Made by a program: the position numbers and the translations under genes. A stretch of 64,000 nt of DNA from Isochrysis galbana (lineage: Eukaryota; Haptophyta; Isochrysidales; Isochrysidaceae), in NCBI GenBank assembly GCA_018136815.1, contig CM030937.1:442553-506552 (forward strand), written 5' to 3'. Below the pieces are notes generated by a model. That model was not told the origin of the DNA. It was given only the letters and a program-made list of their open reading frames with translations, and made no database searches. Position 1 is the first letter of the stretch. The number at the start of each line of letters is the position of its first letter. Shown in pieces: positions 11,148 to 22,200 of this stretch.

Positions 11148-12425
11148 ATGCCCACCGACGCGTCGGCTTTACTCGGCGACTCTCCCGGCGCAAGCCCGGT
11201 GCGGCGGGCAACGGTGGTGAGCTGTGTGATCAATCTGGCGTCCACATGCATGGGCACAGGCGTGCTCGCTCTCCCTGCCGCCTATGAGAGGGCTGGCTTT
11301 ACCGCAGGAACGGTTCTCTGCATCGCCTCGGCGCTCTTCACCGTTCTTTCTCTTAACCTTCTGATGGCGGCAGGCGGGAAGCTGGTTGACCGCGGAGGAC
11401 TCTCGTTCTACTCGCTCTGTGAGGCAGCGCTCCCGCGCTCCGGACGCGCCGTCGATATCGCTGTCCTCATCAACTGCATCGGGACAGCCACTTCATTCCT
11501 CGTGGTTGCCGCAGACTGCTTCTCCAAGCTCGGCATCTTCAGCCGGCAAGTGTGCGTGCTGCTCTCGTCGGCTCTGGTGATCACACCTTGCTTCTTCAGG
11601 ACCATGGACATGCTCAAGATCACGTCCACGGTTGCCGTCAGCAGTCTGCTCTGCATCTCCGCTCTCATCCTCGCCTTTGGGTTTGGTCTTGCCCCATGGC
11701 TTGACCCTTGCCCCGAACACTCGTCTGTCCTGCACGGCCATTGTGGGAATGTTGTCAATTATGGCTCGTCAGATTTCAGGGATGTTCTTTGCACCCTTCC
11801 CCTTTTCATCAATGCCTACACTTGCCAGCAGAATGTCTTTAACGTGCTGGGCGAGCTAAATCGACCAACGAGCTTGCGCAAAGGAGCTGTGATGGTCTTT
11901 GCACCTTTGCTGCCGATGTGCCTCTACCTCGTTGTCGCAACGGCGGGCTATCTGACCTTTGGCAGCGCTGTCGCCTCGAATGTGATCAACTCGTACCCTC
12001 GTTCACCTATCGTGGCGGCCGCTCGAGCGGTCCTGGGAGTTGTCGTGCTGTGCAACTTTCCCCTCCAAATCTTTCCCGCAAGGAAGTCGTTCATCTCACT
12101 GCTTGACTCCTTCAGCTCCTCCGGACCAATTGTCGACATGGCATTCTCCTTGTCTCTATTCCTCACGGAGCGACGTGAGGTCATCATCACTTGCGTCTTC
12201 CTCGTCTTTACCTGCATCACAGCCTCCCTTGTCACTGACCTTGGAGCGGTAGTCTCCCTCATTGGCTCGACCGGCGCAACATTAATTGCACTCATCACCC
12301 CGGGCGGTGCGTACTGCCTTCTCACTTGGCGTGAAGAAGGCAAGGCACTGCAACGTGCATCCGCCATGCTTTTGGTGGCACTGGGTGCACTGGTACTCCC
12401 GTCGCACTTTTACTGCGGCTCGTGA
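11148..12425 (+). CDS. AAAP/SLC38-like amino-acid transporter
   Basis: A 425-aa polytopic membrane protein with about eleven hydrophobic segments. The start of the domain is diagnostic: NLASTCMGTGVLALPAAYERAG, where the unwound first helix of amino-acid/auxin permease family members carries the GxGxLALP-type motif, followed by a second helix (LCIASALFTVLSLNLLMAAG). A later helix pair with NVFNVLGELNRP and TAGYLTFGS also matches SLC38/AVT6-type carriers. The family moves neutral or cationic amino acids across plasma or vacuolar membranes, coupled to H+ or Na+. The frame is open upstream to 10824 only through a GA repeat. I place the start at the ATG in CAAGGCGATGCCC, just before the short acidic leader typical of this family. 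Confidence 0.85.
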   Translation: MPTDASALLGDSPGASPVRRATVVSCVINLASTCMGTGVLALPAAYERAGFTAGTVLCIASALFTVLSLNLLMAAGGKLVDRGGLSFYSLCEAALPRSGRAVDIAVLINCIGTATSFLVVAADCFSKLGIFSRQVCVLLSSALVITPCFFRTMDMLKITSTVAVSSLLCISALILAFGFGLAPWLDPCPEHSSVLHGHCGNVVNYGSSDFRDVLCTLPLFINAYTCQQNVFNVLGELNRPTSLRKGAVMVFAPLLPMCLYLVVATAGYLTFGSAVASNVINSYPRSPIVAAARAVLGVVVLCNFPLQIFPARKSFISLLDSFSSSGPIVDMAFSLSLFLTERREVIITCVFLVFTCITASLVTDLGAVVSLIGSTGATLIALITPGGAYCLLTWREEGKALQRASAMLLVALGALVLPSHFYCGS

Positions 12426-13809
12426 AATGAGCTTCGTTCCACAGCTTGCCACCCATAGTCGAGTCATATGTTTAAGTTTGTGACTCCACCGATTGTGGGT
12501 TATTTCAACGATTAGGCGCTCTTGACAATGCGGCTCCGCAGTGACTGAGTATCCTCTTTTTATTATGCGGCGATAATAGGGTCTAGTTGAGCCATGCCAT
12601 TTTGACACCGTTGCAGCGTTGTCGGTCCTCCACTTCTCTAAGGCCAGCGTGTACGCAAGCTCTAATGTTTGGACGACGACTATCGGCCGATGCCCACGAT
12701 ACTTGCTTGCCCGCTGCTTACCTCTAGTGACTAGACTCAGCATCAGCATATGCGCTCTGTTGGCCTGTTTGACAATATTGGAAATAGCCCCGCCTTAGGC
12801 TTGCATTTCTGAGTGTGTCTCCGCACATCTATCATCTATTGCACTATTGCATGTTACATAAACCGAAGTACGTACTACTATATGTATATATGTTACCCCC
12901 AGGAGCCAACGCCCCCCGATAGCTATCGGGGGCGTAGTGTATGGTCTGTGCCTCGTGGCTGAGCATGAGACCAGTGCCACCGCGTTGTAGGGGCCCCGTC
13001 CTAAGCCGTTTTTTCCCTACGGCCTACGGGAGTTGTTGGACTAAGTTTATAATTAATTCACCGTCAACTAAGTTTATAATTTACTGACTATTTTCAAACA
13101 ATTTTTATGGTTCGCGGTGCGACAAAGGGACGGGACTAGCGCTCACTCAAGACGGGGCTCCCTGCCGCGGCAAGCGCAAAGACCGGACGGAAGCGTTGCT
13201 CATTTATCATTCATTCCCATCCCCCCCATCCTTGCTACCTGCTATAGCACCTTCCGTACGTTGTCACCTGGAGCTTACTTGACACTTCACATATGTGGAA
13301 GCATACACGTGGTTTGACGCCAGTCACTCGATTCGGGCAGGATCGGGCGTTGATATCTCGTTGAAATCATTGTCCACATGTCTCTCATTATATATATAGG
13401 ATCCCCTTCTCGCTCGAGACGGGATGCTACTCAGCCTGCACCGCTCCTTGCGCTCAGCGGCGCGCCTTAGCTAGCGGCCTTGTGCCGGAGAAATCAATAA
13501 CATTGTTTCTAATCACACGAGCAGTAGATTCGTAACAGTGTTTTAAAATACTATTTATCGAGCGAATTGTGACCTATTTATGCTGCAAATGCCCCATCAC
13601 AAATATCATGATATGGCTGGAACCCGAAGGTGGGCTCAAAAGTAGGCGAATATACCCCCTTTCTGATATACTGAAGTGCGTCCTACATTGTAGGACCCGT
13701 CCTATAAAGCTAGGTACCTTTATCCGTTAGGCCGGGCTCTGAAGTAGCTCAACGTCTCTTTTGCTACCAGGTGGACAGGCCTCACCCCTCCTCGGGATAC
13801 TTGGGTATC
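12426..13809. other. Intergenic with retroposon 3'-end fragment
   Basis: No gene supported. Two AACTAAGTTTATAATT half-hairpins lie at ~13038-13080. They adjoin a minus-strand fragment (about 13088-13180) of the retroposon 3' tail: TTTTTATGGTTCGCGG..GCGACAAAGGGACGGGACTAGCGC. Bases 13225-13315 match 16888-16978 (CATCC..TGCTA..CACCT...TTGTCACCTGGAG...ACACGTGGT), a further dispersed repeat. Confidence 0.55.
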
Positions 13810-14112
13810 ATGGCGTGGAGGTATATCCTTACGGACTTCTACAATATTCAGTATGGCAACGCGGATGGTAGGGCCGTTAGATCGATCCTTGGGGCAATCC
13901 TTTCTAGATACCACCTATTAGTAACGGCGAAGGTCGGTTTCTTTCAAAGGCTTAAGAAGCAACGGGAGAAGATGGGGCTACACGCCCCAAGCAACAAACA
14001 TATAAAGAAGATGATAAGCCCTCTTTACATGGTAGATAAAGATTTCAACCTTGAAATATCAGAGGACCTCTCGCAGGCGGCGAGAGGATTGGATGTACGA
14101 AACATCACTTAG
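13810..14112 (+). CDS. Hypothetical ORF, unrecognised
   Basis: A 100-aa frame from the ATG in TATCATGGCGTGG, open upstream in frame to about 13771 behind a possible 3' splice site (CTACCAG/GTGG). The product is mixed hydrophobic and basic (WRYILTDFYNIQYGN, then RLKKQREKMGLH). Its base composition is clearly more AT-rich than the neighbouring genes, which suggests transferred or mobile-element origin. I recognise no domain. It may be a terminal exon or a decayed fragment. Confidence 0.25.
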   Translation: MAWRYILTDFYNIQYGNADGRAVRSILGAILSRYHLLVTAKVGFFQRLKKQREKMGLHAPSNKHIKKMISPLYMVDKDFNLEISEDLSQAARGLDVRNIT

Positions 14113-14456
14113 GATGGATAAAAACTTTACTGGCAGTTAAATTAGCGGAGATCAAAGCAAGATCGCACGGATTCGAGAGAAGGCACATCGAGCAAAGTTA
14201 GAGCACAGGAGAAGCCACCGTCGCCCGCCCCCTTCTCTCCGACTCCTGGCCGAAGCAGCGCGCACGGCCTCCCCGGAACCAGCTTCTCCGCTAAAGAGGG
14301 AACTGGGGATGGGCGGAAAGGGGTTGATAGGGGTTAGGGTTGGGTCGTAGGGAGGTTCATTAGCACTCTGCCTCGCGCCGCACATGTAGCGGAAATTTTC
14401 AAGAGGATTTTTTTTTAGAAATGCACGATCGCCCGAACACACACCCACTCCTTGCA

Positions 14457-16031
14457 TCAAAACAGTGGGCCTCTAGGTACAGCTCGCTCATTTGCAAGAT
14501 TTCTCCGCTTAGCTGGTAGATATTGCAACAGATAGAATTGGGCCGCATTAAAAAGGATCCCAACCAGCTGCACGTAGACTTGGCGGTACCAGGGCGCAGG
14601 CTGATCATCTCCAGGCATCGGACATTGCTCCTCCAACTCTTCACCCTCTGCCCGCCTAAGCTCAACCTCATCAGCCAATTGCGCTTCCAGCGATGCCACG
14701 GCTCCATGAGACAAGCGCTGTGCAATAGCACGGGTGTCGACGCTCGTTGGGAGCGCAAGGAGCGCCGCCTTGCGAAATGCGCGCACGTACTTCTGCTTGA
14801 GCTTTCGTGCAGCTGGCGCGTACCGGCGGGAAGCGTGCATACGCTCCACTAGGTCTCCACAAAATGAGTCGAAAGATGCTCGCCGTAGTAGAGCGAGATG
14901 TGCTCGCGCAAGCCTCAAGGTGATGGCCGCCAGCTCGCGTCTGAGCTCCAGGCGCGTCGCGGAGTACGCAGCCAGGCCCTCGCAGCCGGCAGCGATCTCA
15001 TCGAACTGAGCGAGACACGTGCTCGCAAGCTCATCCAGCTGCGCGCCAAATTGCCGGCTAGGGTTTAACGCCGAGTCTTCTTGTTGTTGCCGCAACTTGG
15101 TGTTCTGGTTCTCCGCAGCTGCCTGAGCCGCCTCGCGAGCCTGCTCGCAAACCATCAAGGCATCCCACTCGGACGCAGTTTGGGGTAGTGGCAGCGGTCC
15201 CACGAGATGCGGCAGCGAGAAAGATGCACTTTCGTCCGCGTCTACGAAGTCGGGTTCGCGATGCAGTGCACGCAACAATGGCACGACCTGCCTTGCTGGA
15301 ACATGCGACGAGCCAAACGGGGGCCGGTTCTTCAACAGGTGTCGCTTGTCTGTCGGCCGCAGCAGCATGCACGCCAAGTCCATTGCGGCTGCATCACATC
15401 CAGCACCGCCCTCCGACACTAGGATGTGCGATATCTGCACGCTCTGTCGTTTTGCGGCTGTGCTAGCACGGGCATCAATCAACTGGGAAATGCGCTCTTT
15501 GCATGTATCTGTCGCCTCGGCGGCCTTGGCAGCGAGATGCGCCTTACCAGCGCTCTGTGGTCCCTCGCATACGAGGAGAACCAGCTGTCGTGGCTGCTCC
15601 TCCTTATCCAGCGCCAGCAGTGCATTAGTCACCGCCTCGCACACCTCGAGAGCGTGGCTGCACACTCCTCTTCCATCAAGAGGAATTGTAGCCAGCCACA
15701 CGTCGGCGAGGGCTGCTGCGCTGAGCGGGAGCTGGTGGGTAGCGGCAACGAGAAGCAGCATCATTTCCTCCTCCCCTAACGGTCGGCACACGTCTACGAG
15801 CACCGAGGGCTCCTGATCAAGCCCATTCTCTATCTCCCCTCCGCTGAAGCTGACGCCGAAGAAAGAGTTGAGCAGCTGGGGCTCCCCTCTGAGCAGCGTG
15901 GCGACAGCGTAGGGCTGGCCTTCGGTAGGACAGGAGCGGCGTAGTGCTGACAGCTCGCGCACCTCGACGCCCCACGCACTACAAAGCGCTGCACAGAGTA
16001 GGGAGAGAGAGGAGAGGCCAAGAGGAGCCAT
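14457..16031 (-). CDS. RHD3/Sey1-like membrane protein with degenerate GTPase
   Basis: 524 aa. The N terminus (MAPLGLSSLSLLCAALCSAWG) looks like a signal peptide. The region at residues ~40-75 (YAVATLLRGEPQLLNSFFGV) aligns by eye with the G1 region of RHD3/Sey1 (YAVVS..GPQSSGKSTLLN..FG), but the P-loop Gly-Lys-Ser/Thr is missing. Residues ~105-145 (AAALADVWLATIPLDGRG) correspond to the helix before G4. The helical middle domain (LAQFDEIAAGCEGL...SFDSFCGDLVERMHASRRYAPA) matches the family's C-terminal helical bundle. A hydrophobic segment near residues 490-510 (VYVQLVGILFNAAQFYLLQYLP) is a likely membrane anchor. RHD3/Sey1 proteins fuse ER tubules using GTP; this one probably cannot bind GTP. 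The assignment is by eye and remote. The upstream side has a G-rich run at 16040-16060. Confidence 0.55.
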   Translation of the reverse strand: MAPLGLSSLSLLCAALCSAWGVEVRELSALRRSCPTEGQPYAVATLLRGEPQLLNSFFGVSFSGGEIENGLDQEPSVLVDVCRPLGEEEMMLLLVAATHQLPLSAAALADVWLATIPLDGRGVCSHALEVCEAVTNALLALDKEEQPRQLVLLVCEGPQSAGKAHLAAKAAEATDTCKERISQLIDARASTAAKRQSVQISHILVSEGGAGCDAAAMDLACMLLRPTDKRHLLKNRPPFGSSHVPARQVVPLLRALHREPDFVDADESASFSLPHLVGPLPLPQTASEWDALMVCEQAREAAQAAAENQNTKLRQQQEDSALNPSRQFGAQLDELASTCLAQFDEIAAGCEGLAAYSATRLELRRELAAITLRLARAHLALLRRASFDSFCGDLVERMHASRRYAPAARKLKQKYVRAFRKAALLALPTSVDTRAIAQRLSHGAVASLEAQLADEVELRRAEGEELEEQCPMPGDDQPAPWYRQVYVQLVGILFNAAQFYLLQYLPAKRRNLANERAVPRGPLF

Positions 16032-16939
16032 CCGAGGGGAAGGGGGGGTGGGGGGGGGAGAGGGTGCTAATGTAAAATATGATGAGATCTTATAAACTTA
16101 TAATGGGCCGGGGGACCAGGCTCCCCCGCGGTATCTGAGTATCGAGCCCCGTCGCCACATACCAAGGTCACCACTGCATGCGACCCCGCCCCAGTTGCCG
16201 CACACGGAAAAGACGCTGGTCGCTTTACGCGGTCGTTGCGACTCAAGGCTCAAGGCCCCTGTGCTCAGGAGATTCCATTGATAAGTACATGACGTCATGA
16301 TTCATGTGACGGGTCGAGCATGACCACGGGCCCGATATGCGATGATTCGGAAGGGAGACGATCGGCGGAAGGCGCGGCGAAGGTGGCCGGGAGTGATGGA
16401 ATGACGGGCTGGACCACCTCCTCAGCAGAGGAAGGCGGGAGGACGGGCTTGGGCGAGGGCGAGCGCGACGACGGAGCGGACATAGCTGGGCGGATCGGGA
16501 TGGATAAGGCTAGGGCTGAGGGAGAGGGAGTGGAGGGGTTTGGTATTGAGGTAGTGTTGAGAACGAGGGACGAGAACGGGAACGAGGACGAGAACGAGAG
16601 CGACGAACGAAGAACGACAGACGACAGACGGCTAGAGGCCGATGGACCGACGAGATGACACTACACTCACGTCAACACTCTCCACACTAACACTAACTAA
16701 CGTATCCTTATCACGGAACGCACAGGAACCTGCTGACAGACCGAACAAGGAAAAGAATGCCGACAAGAGAGCGACGGGGCGACGGACGATCCGACAGGGT
16801 GACAGTTACGCACAGGAATAAGGAGGGAATCTTTCGAAAACCCTTAAGTGATTTGATGAAGACAGACCAAAAGCGTTCAATTATCCCCATCCCTGCTAAC
16901 ACCTTTCATTGTCACCTGGAGGTTACGAGGTTACTTGAG
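16032..16939. other. Intergenic, includes dispersed repeat 16888-16978
   Basis: No convincing gene. An acidic/basic low-complexity frame at 16320-16658 has no domain. The end of the stretch (16888-16978) is a diverged copy of the repeat at 13225-13315 and extends into the 3' end of the next gene. Confidence 0.4.
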
Positions 16940-18619
16940 TCAACTTGACCCTTCACATGTTGAAACACACACGTGGTCCCCCCATACCTCTTTGAATTTC
17001 GCCTTGAGTATCGTAATTATGTTTTGATTGGATCGTGCCGGAGGTACTGTATCCACCTCTCTTGCACTCACTGGGTAGTAGGAGTAGGAGTACATGAGGG
17101 CATTGATCTGTTGCAGGCATTTCTCCAGATGCTCTTTTTGAGTTGGGTCCACCAGAGAGCTATTGATATACATTTCTAGCTCCGCCTGAAGTATGGTCTT
17201 GCATGGCCTGAGATTCTGGAACATACGCCCTTTTTGACACTCAAGTGTATGTGAGAAAGCATCGATGAGTTCAGTGGTGTTGGCAATTCTATTGCATGTC
17301 ATGCGCATTAGCTTGTATTCCTTCATCAATGCCATTGTCTTTTCGACCATCTGGCGATGCTTTTCAACGTTCTCTGTCACTGGATGATTCTTGAGGAGTT
17401 TCTTGGCGCGATGGAAGGTGAGAATCTCTATCACTACGATCGAGAATACAAACATTATGGCGACCGTTAATACTTCTAAATGTATCGTCTTCCAAGCAGC
17501 ATCCACGGGCGCGTTCTTCTTCCCCGTGGCGAACGTCTTCGTTTTTATATTTATATGTTCAAATTCAGCTTGGATCCTTTCAAGCCTTTGTATCAAATCT
17601 TGACTCGGTAGGGCCTCACATGTTCCAACCAAAAGCTCGATGTAGGTGAATGTACAGTTGAGGAGAACGCCAGCTGGATTGGGACATCATGTCCGTGTGC
17701 AAGTATACCTCTTCCGGTACTCATTACCATGTCTGCGACAGCTTCGAACACCTCTTTCTTCACAGACTCGATGCTTCCTCTCACGGCACTACAATTCCAA
17801 AGATTGCATCTCTGGAGCTCTGTGGTGAAATTGGAGTCACGTTGGAGCTCTTCACAAATACATATATACATTATGCCACTTTGCACATCACTGAAGTCCA
17901 ACCAGGCCTCGTCAGACATCTGTGTTATGCTCATAGACGCTAGTGATTCCACGGAACGCTTCCTTTTTCCTAGCAGCCCATTCACGACATCTTGGGGATC
18001 CCTTTCGCCCATAGGAAGCGCGTGGTACTAGGAAGATTAGATTATATTAATCCTGCCACGAAATACCTAGGCCTACAGGAGCACTTCAAGAAGGTGTGGT
18101 ACTCGTCGAGCACAATCAGTCCACGAGACGCTAGTGTGATGGACTGTATGATTTGCCCTCCTTCTTGTGCTGTGGCTGCACTGGCACGTCCCATGGTGCA
18201 AGTGTGTGTTGTGGACAACCGCACATGGAGGCACTCGATCCGTCCGCGAGTGCGAGCCATACCAAATCTGAGAGCCCCATTGCCCACCGTGAGACAAAAT
18301 GCACACCCAGAAGTCACCACGGCCGCGATTGCTCCGGACATCTTCTACTGTGAGACGTTTTCGCACAGACCCTAAGTGGTTATCTAGGCAAAATTCTGAA
18401 CTAACGACCTGACAGCTGACGGAGTAACATGCGCTCACTATAGTTGTGAGGCATTGGATTGACCAACCTCAGTGTGACGTTAGCTAGTGTATTGATGCGG
18501 TGTGACAATTGATTTGTCATATGAGTTTGAAGCTTCAAATTCTCTTCGAGAGCCTCTTGCCGCTTCGCAAGGGCGTCAAGTAACTTTCGCGAAAGTTGGA
18601 CGTGAGGGGCCGCCCGCAT
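16940..18619 (-). CDS. Multi-exon gene of unknown function, coiled coil plus TM
   Basis: Successive minus-strand open segments at 18619-18401, 18341-18042, 18012-17674 and ~17690-16940 look like pieces of one gene. The first (72 aa, true ATG) is a coiled coil (LLDALAKRQEALEENLKLQTHM). The last contains a clear membrane helix (EVLTVAIMFVFSIVVIEIL) flanked by basic residues, then a Cys-bearing helical tail. The third and fourth segments join in frame if 17674-17708 is removed (GTATAC...ATCCAG, 35 nt). The second and third join if a 32-nt GTGGCAGG...CCTAG piece is removed. Such short introns would be unusual, so frameshifts are an equal possibility. No known family was recognised. The 3' end overlaps a dispersed repeat. 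Confidence 0.4.
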
Positions 18620-18715
18620 AGCGTTTTTGTATGTAAAGCTGGTGTGATTATAGTGGGAGAAAAATGACGTGAGGCGACAAGCGTCTTATCACCCACCCTC
18701 ATGATCCCCACGATC

Positions 18716-18872
18716 TTCCGCGATTGAACGCTTTTCCATGTGTAGGCTGATGGTGATTGAACGCTTTTCCATGCGGTGGGGGTGATGGCGATTGAACGCG
18801 TTCCACGTGGAGGCTGATGGTTATTGAACGCTTTTCTATGCGGTGGGTGATGGTGATTGAGCGCTTCTCGCC
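18716..18872. repeat. Array of GATTGAACGCTTTTC repeats (array 1)
   Basis: Four or five imperfect ~35-45-bp units, each carrying GATTGAACGCTTTTC or a one- or two-base variant, separated by CATG(T/C)GG-type spacers with TGATGGTGATT. The same 15-base core recurs in array 2 at 22201-22396, on the other side of ALG10. On the minus strand the units read as a KAFN.H-type peptide repeat in an open frame, but nothing else suggests translation. Confidence 0.75.
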
Positions 18873-19119
18873 TACCGAAGTAAAACAGCGCCACGATATA
18901 ATCCAACGGCCAACACCTGAGGGGGAATAAGGGTCACACAAGGGGGCGGTTCCTTGCACCGGCGATACCTGAACGCGCGACTTAGCCTAAAAACGCGAGG
19001 AGCACGCAAGGAGGTAAGCCAGGTGAGGGGCAAGCAGGCGACAAGGGAGGCGACAAAGGAGGCGAGGGCAACAAGGGCGAATGTCGAATGTAGGATCCTG
19101 CGACGGTGACTAGTAACTA

Positions 19120-19189
19120 GCCTGCAAGGAGGGGACATAGAAACGCAGACAACTTCTAAAACAAAAAGGTCGATCGCGGATGCGACATC
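19120..19189. repeat. ~70-bp repeat shared with 63119-63188
   Basis: AGCCTGCAAGGAGGGGACAT...AAAAAGGTCGATCGCGGATGCGACA occurs almost identically at 63119-63188. The flanks differ at both sites. Bases 18640-19119 and 19190-20210 around it contain no supportable gene; a C-run at 19340-19351 and long arginine-rich frames on both strands are the only features. Confidence 0.75.
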
Positions 19190-20210
19190 ATGACAGTAGT
19201 AACGACAATAATAATAATAATATATGACATGTGACGATCGCAGCCAGGTGCTTGGTGAAGCGGCTGCTCGCCCAGAAGGAACCGCCAAAGCAGCGAGTGG
19301 GCGGCCATCGCTGCAAAAAGACTGAGCGGTTCGTCGACCCCCCCCCCCCCCGGGAGGGTGGCCATATTGTCCAAGTCAGGGGTCAATAAAAATTTTATAC
19401 CAAAACAGACGAGAGGGGCGTCTGACAAAAAAAGGGAAAGGGAACCTCGAGTTGGACCTTCTCAACGAGTCCGCGAACGTGATGCGCTTGGCGACCGCCT
19501 CGGTAGATGGCACAGGAAGTCCTGCGGTGGCAGCGCGGCGCAGCGCGCCAAGAGGGCTGTATGGCAATGCTCAATGCTGCTCAATGCTCGCCACGATTCC
19601 CGAGCGCGCGGGTGGGTAGTCTGCGGGGTTGGGAAGAAGTGTACCAATAGGCTGGCTGGATGGGATTCTGCGCGTAGGAGCGCGTAGGCATGCCGGTGTC
19701 ATCCTCCTCAGGTTGGGGCTGGAAGTGGGGTGGGGTGGGTCTGGCGGTCATGCTGCGTGGGCAGGAGAAGCAGAAATAGGCCGAGTGCGAGTGCGGTGGC
19801 ATGAAACGCCGGTGAGACTGCCGATCGGTGTACCCGGACCATTTAGTCCGAACACTAGCGATAAGGGGGGGCTGACCACCACCGTGCTCTTGCTGTAGCG
19901 GAGCGAAGGTCGGCCTGTCAGGCGGGTCGGTCGTCGGTCGCCATCGCTCATCGCTCTGCCTCGGGTTCGGATTCGAACGGGGAGAGAGACGAGGGGAAAT
20001 CTTCCCCCGGTCCGAAAATAAAAAAATGTGGGCCTCCGGATCAACAAGAGTTTTTGTTTCAACCCAGTCTCCCCCACCTCTAGTACGGGAAGAGTTACGC
20101 CAATGCCAAGCGAATTTTGGCTCCTTGTGTACAACCGGCACCTAATGGTCACATCACAACATGCTTGTGCACTTTATAAACTCGAGCACGGGCTCTTCCT
20201 GCGTGCTTTA

Positions 20211-21617
20211 TCACCACATGAAACGTGCAATGGTGCCATCGGCCCATACAAAGGGTCTACCCAAGAAAATTGCCATCGCCATGATGTTGAGCGCAAAGGT
20301 AACCAACATCGGTAGCGCCCACTCTCGTGGACCCGAGAGCGGAGGGCTTAGAATTCGTGCAATTAAGACGGGGATGTTCATATAACGCAGTTCAAGTAGC
20401 GGCGTCGGCACTAGCACAAGAGCAGTCGCAAGCACAAGCCCTAGAGCACGGAGCGAGCCTTGTGATTGTGCTAATCGCGAACGAAGGCGCAATCCCAACA
20501 GGGTGTAGACTGGAGTAAGCCCCCAGCGCCGTGCGGGATGCGACAAGATGTGTCGCCACAAGTAGAATGTAAGATGACGGTTATCGGCCAGGAGAAAGGG
20601 ATGGGCATTCGTGAATAGCACCGCGACGCTAGCTATAGCCAGTGCTACGGCGGCTTGCAGGGGAGCTCGTGCTATGCCATGGCCAATTTCGAGCAGAGTT
20701 GCTGGCAAGCGTAGCGAGAAGGCAACTAGATCAAATGGGACGGAAGCGTACGCGACAACATAGACCAACTGCGCCGCGTGAAAACTCATGACATGGTTAC
20801 TTGTGTCGCCGATTGCAACTCCACCGTTGAACACAACAAAAATGGCGAAGATGACAACGAGCAGCAAATGCTCTGCATACAAGCTGGCAATGAGCAGAAG
20901 TGAGCGCGTGAAGGAGCCGCGGAATAATATTGAGCCCAAGGTTTGCCACAATGACGAACGCCGAGGAATGATTGCTTTTCCCTCCAGCGTTTGCACGGCC
21001 GCCATGCCGACGCTGAACATGATCCATACTGCATTGGTCTGACGGTAGGCGAGGGCTGCAATTGATGCCACCACAGAGGCCACACGGCGCGATAATGAGT
21101 GCGCGCCCGAGTTTTTGCCTCCCAGCCGCATCGGAGGTCCATCCATAAGCGTGAGCAAGAGAAGGATGGACACGGTCGCCGCCGAGTCGGTGTAATACAA
21201 AAAGTGGAAGAAGAAGTGAGTGGGCAACAGGCTAAGAAGCGCTGTGTTGGCGAGCAAGTCTTCACTGCTCGCCTCTGGGTGGTAGCGCCGAAGGAGCGTG
21301 AGTATGAGGGGTGGGGTGGCGAGTGCCGGTAGAAGGTTCAGCGCGCGTAGTCGCGTCAACTCGCAGAGCCCTTCACCCGCCGGCAAGAGTCGCGATAGAA
21401 ACGCTGCGCTCGCATGGAGCCCCGCAAAGGTCGTCAGCTTGCTATCCCACTCTCCCCACCGTCCCGCGCAGTACGAGAGGGTCTGGCCGAGATGGAAGGG
21501 CTCGTCCATGTACGGCTCGCCCACCTCACGTGAGAAGAGCCCATGCAGAGCGCCCAGAGACGCGCAGTAGCCGGCGAACAGCAGAGCCGCCCAGCGGCCG
21601 CCGCGAGCGCCCTTCAT
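20211..21617 (-). CDS. ALG10: Alpha-1,2-glucosyltransferase ALG10 (DIE2/ALG10 family)
   Basis: 468 aa, about ten to twelve membrane helices. ALG10 adds the third, terminal glucose to the dolichol-linked Glc2Man9GlcNAc2 oligosaccharide in the ER lumen, using dolichyl-phosphate glucose, just before transfer to protein. The luminal first loop carries the family signature YMDEPFHLGQTLSYC...GEWDSKLTTFAGL (residues ~35-65), followed by LRALNLLPAL and HFFFHFLYYTDSAATVS. The C-terminal signature HPFLLADNRHLTFYLWR (near residues 340-356) is also intact. Length matches the family, the start is a clear ATG (CTTCATGAAG), and the frame is unbroken. This gene marks a complete lipid-linked oligosaccharide pathway at its last step. 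Confidence 0.93.
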   Translation of the reverse strand: MKGARGGRWAALLFAGYCASLGALHGLFSREVGEPYMDEPFHLGQTLSYCAGRWGEWDSKLTTFAGLHASAAFLSRLLPAGEGLCELTRLRALNLLPALATPPLILTLLRRYHPEASSEDLLANTALLSLLPTHFFFHFLYYTDSAATVSILLLLTLMDGPPMRLGGKNSGAHSLSRRVASVVASIAALAYRQTNAVWIMFSVGMAAVQTLEGKAIIPRRSSLWQTLGSILFRGSFTRSLLLIASLYAEHLLLVVIFAIFVVFNGGVAIGDTSNHVMSFHAAQLVYVVAYASVPFDLVAFSLRLPATLLEIGHGIARAPLQAAVALAIASVAVLFTNAHPFLLADNRHLTFYLWRHILSHPARRWGLTPVYTLLGLRLRSRLAQSQGSLRALGLVLATALVLVPTPLLELRYMNIPVLIARILSPPLSGPREWALPMLVTFALNIMAMAIFLGRPFVWADGTIARFMW

Positions 21618-22200
21618 GAAGAGACCGCGCCGCCGACCACTAGCGTTAAAGTAGGGTGCGTCGCTTATCCATCATAAAAAAAAAGGAATTCTGAAAGAAG
21701 GGCGGCGTACCAGGGGCCAGGGGGTAGAAGTAGTACCTAGACGTATTTAGTAGATATAGCTGTGTAGCCCCAAATCTTCAAGAATTTTTTCTAGGACGAC
21801 TCCTAGAAACTAGGAAGGATGGGCTTTGCTAGGTGAGAGCATGAGCATCATATGTCATATGCTATTTTGGCCTAAAGCCTAAAGGCCTAAACCTAAACCT
21901 GTCGCATCTGCGATCACAACCATCCCGCGAAACTTTCGGCCATGGAGCATCGAGGACCGATCTCGCTCGGAGGCCGGTGATGTTACTGACCGAGCCCATA
22001 TTTCAGCGTCGGTTGCCAGCTGTTGTTACTAAGGAGCATCACAGGAGAGGTCGCGTTGTGCGTTGTGACTGGGTGGGGATACATATGAATATGACCACTA
22101 TGACCGGGCGGTTCTAGCGCATTTGGTCTGTACTGTAGGCGCGACCTTGTTTCTTATTGTTTCACATTGTACAATGACTATTTGTGTACCGAGGGTGGTG
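21618..22200. other. Intergenic upstream of ALG10
   Basis: No gene or clear repeat seen. CCTAAAGGCCTAAACCTAAACC at 21875-21898 is a short imperfect direct repeat. Confidence 0.35.

Noticed and set aside
19581-20152. Two 134-186-aa minus-strand frames
   Set aside because: Arg/Pro-rich, overlapping in different frames, no recognisable domain or codon-usage support.
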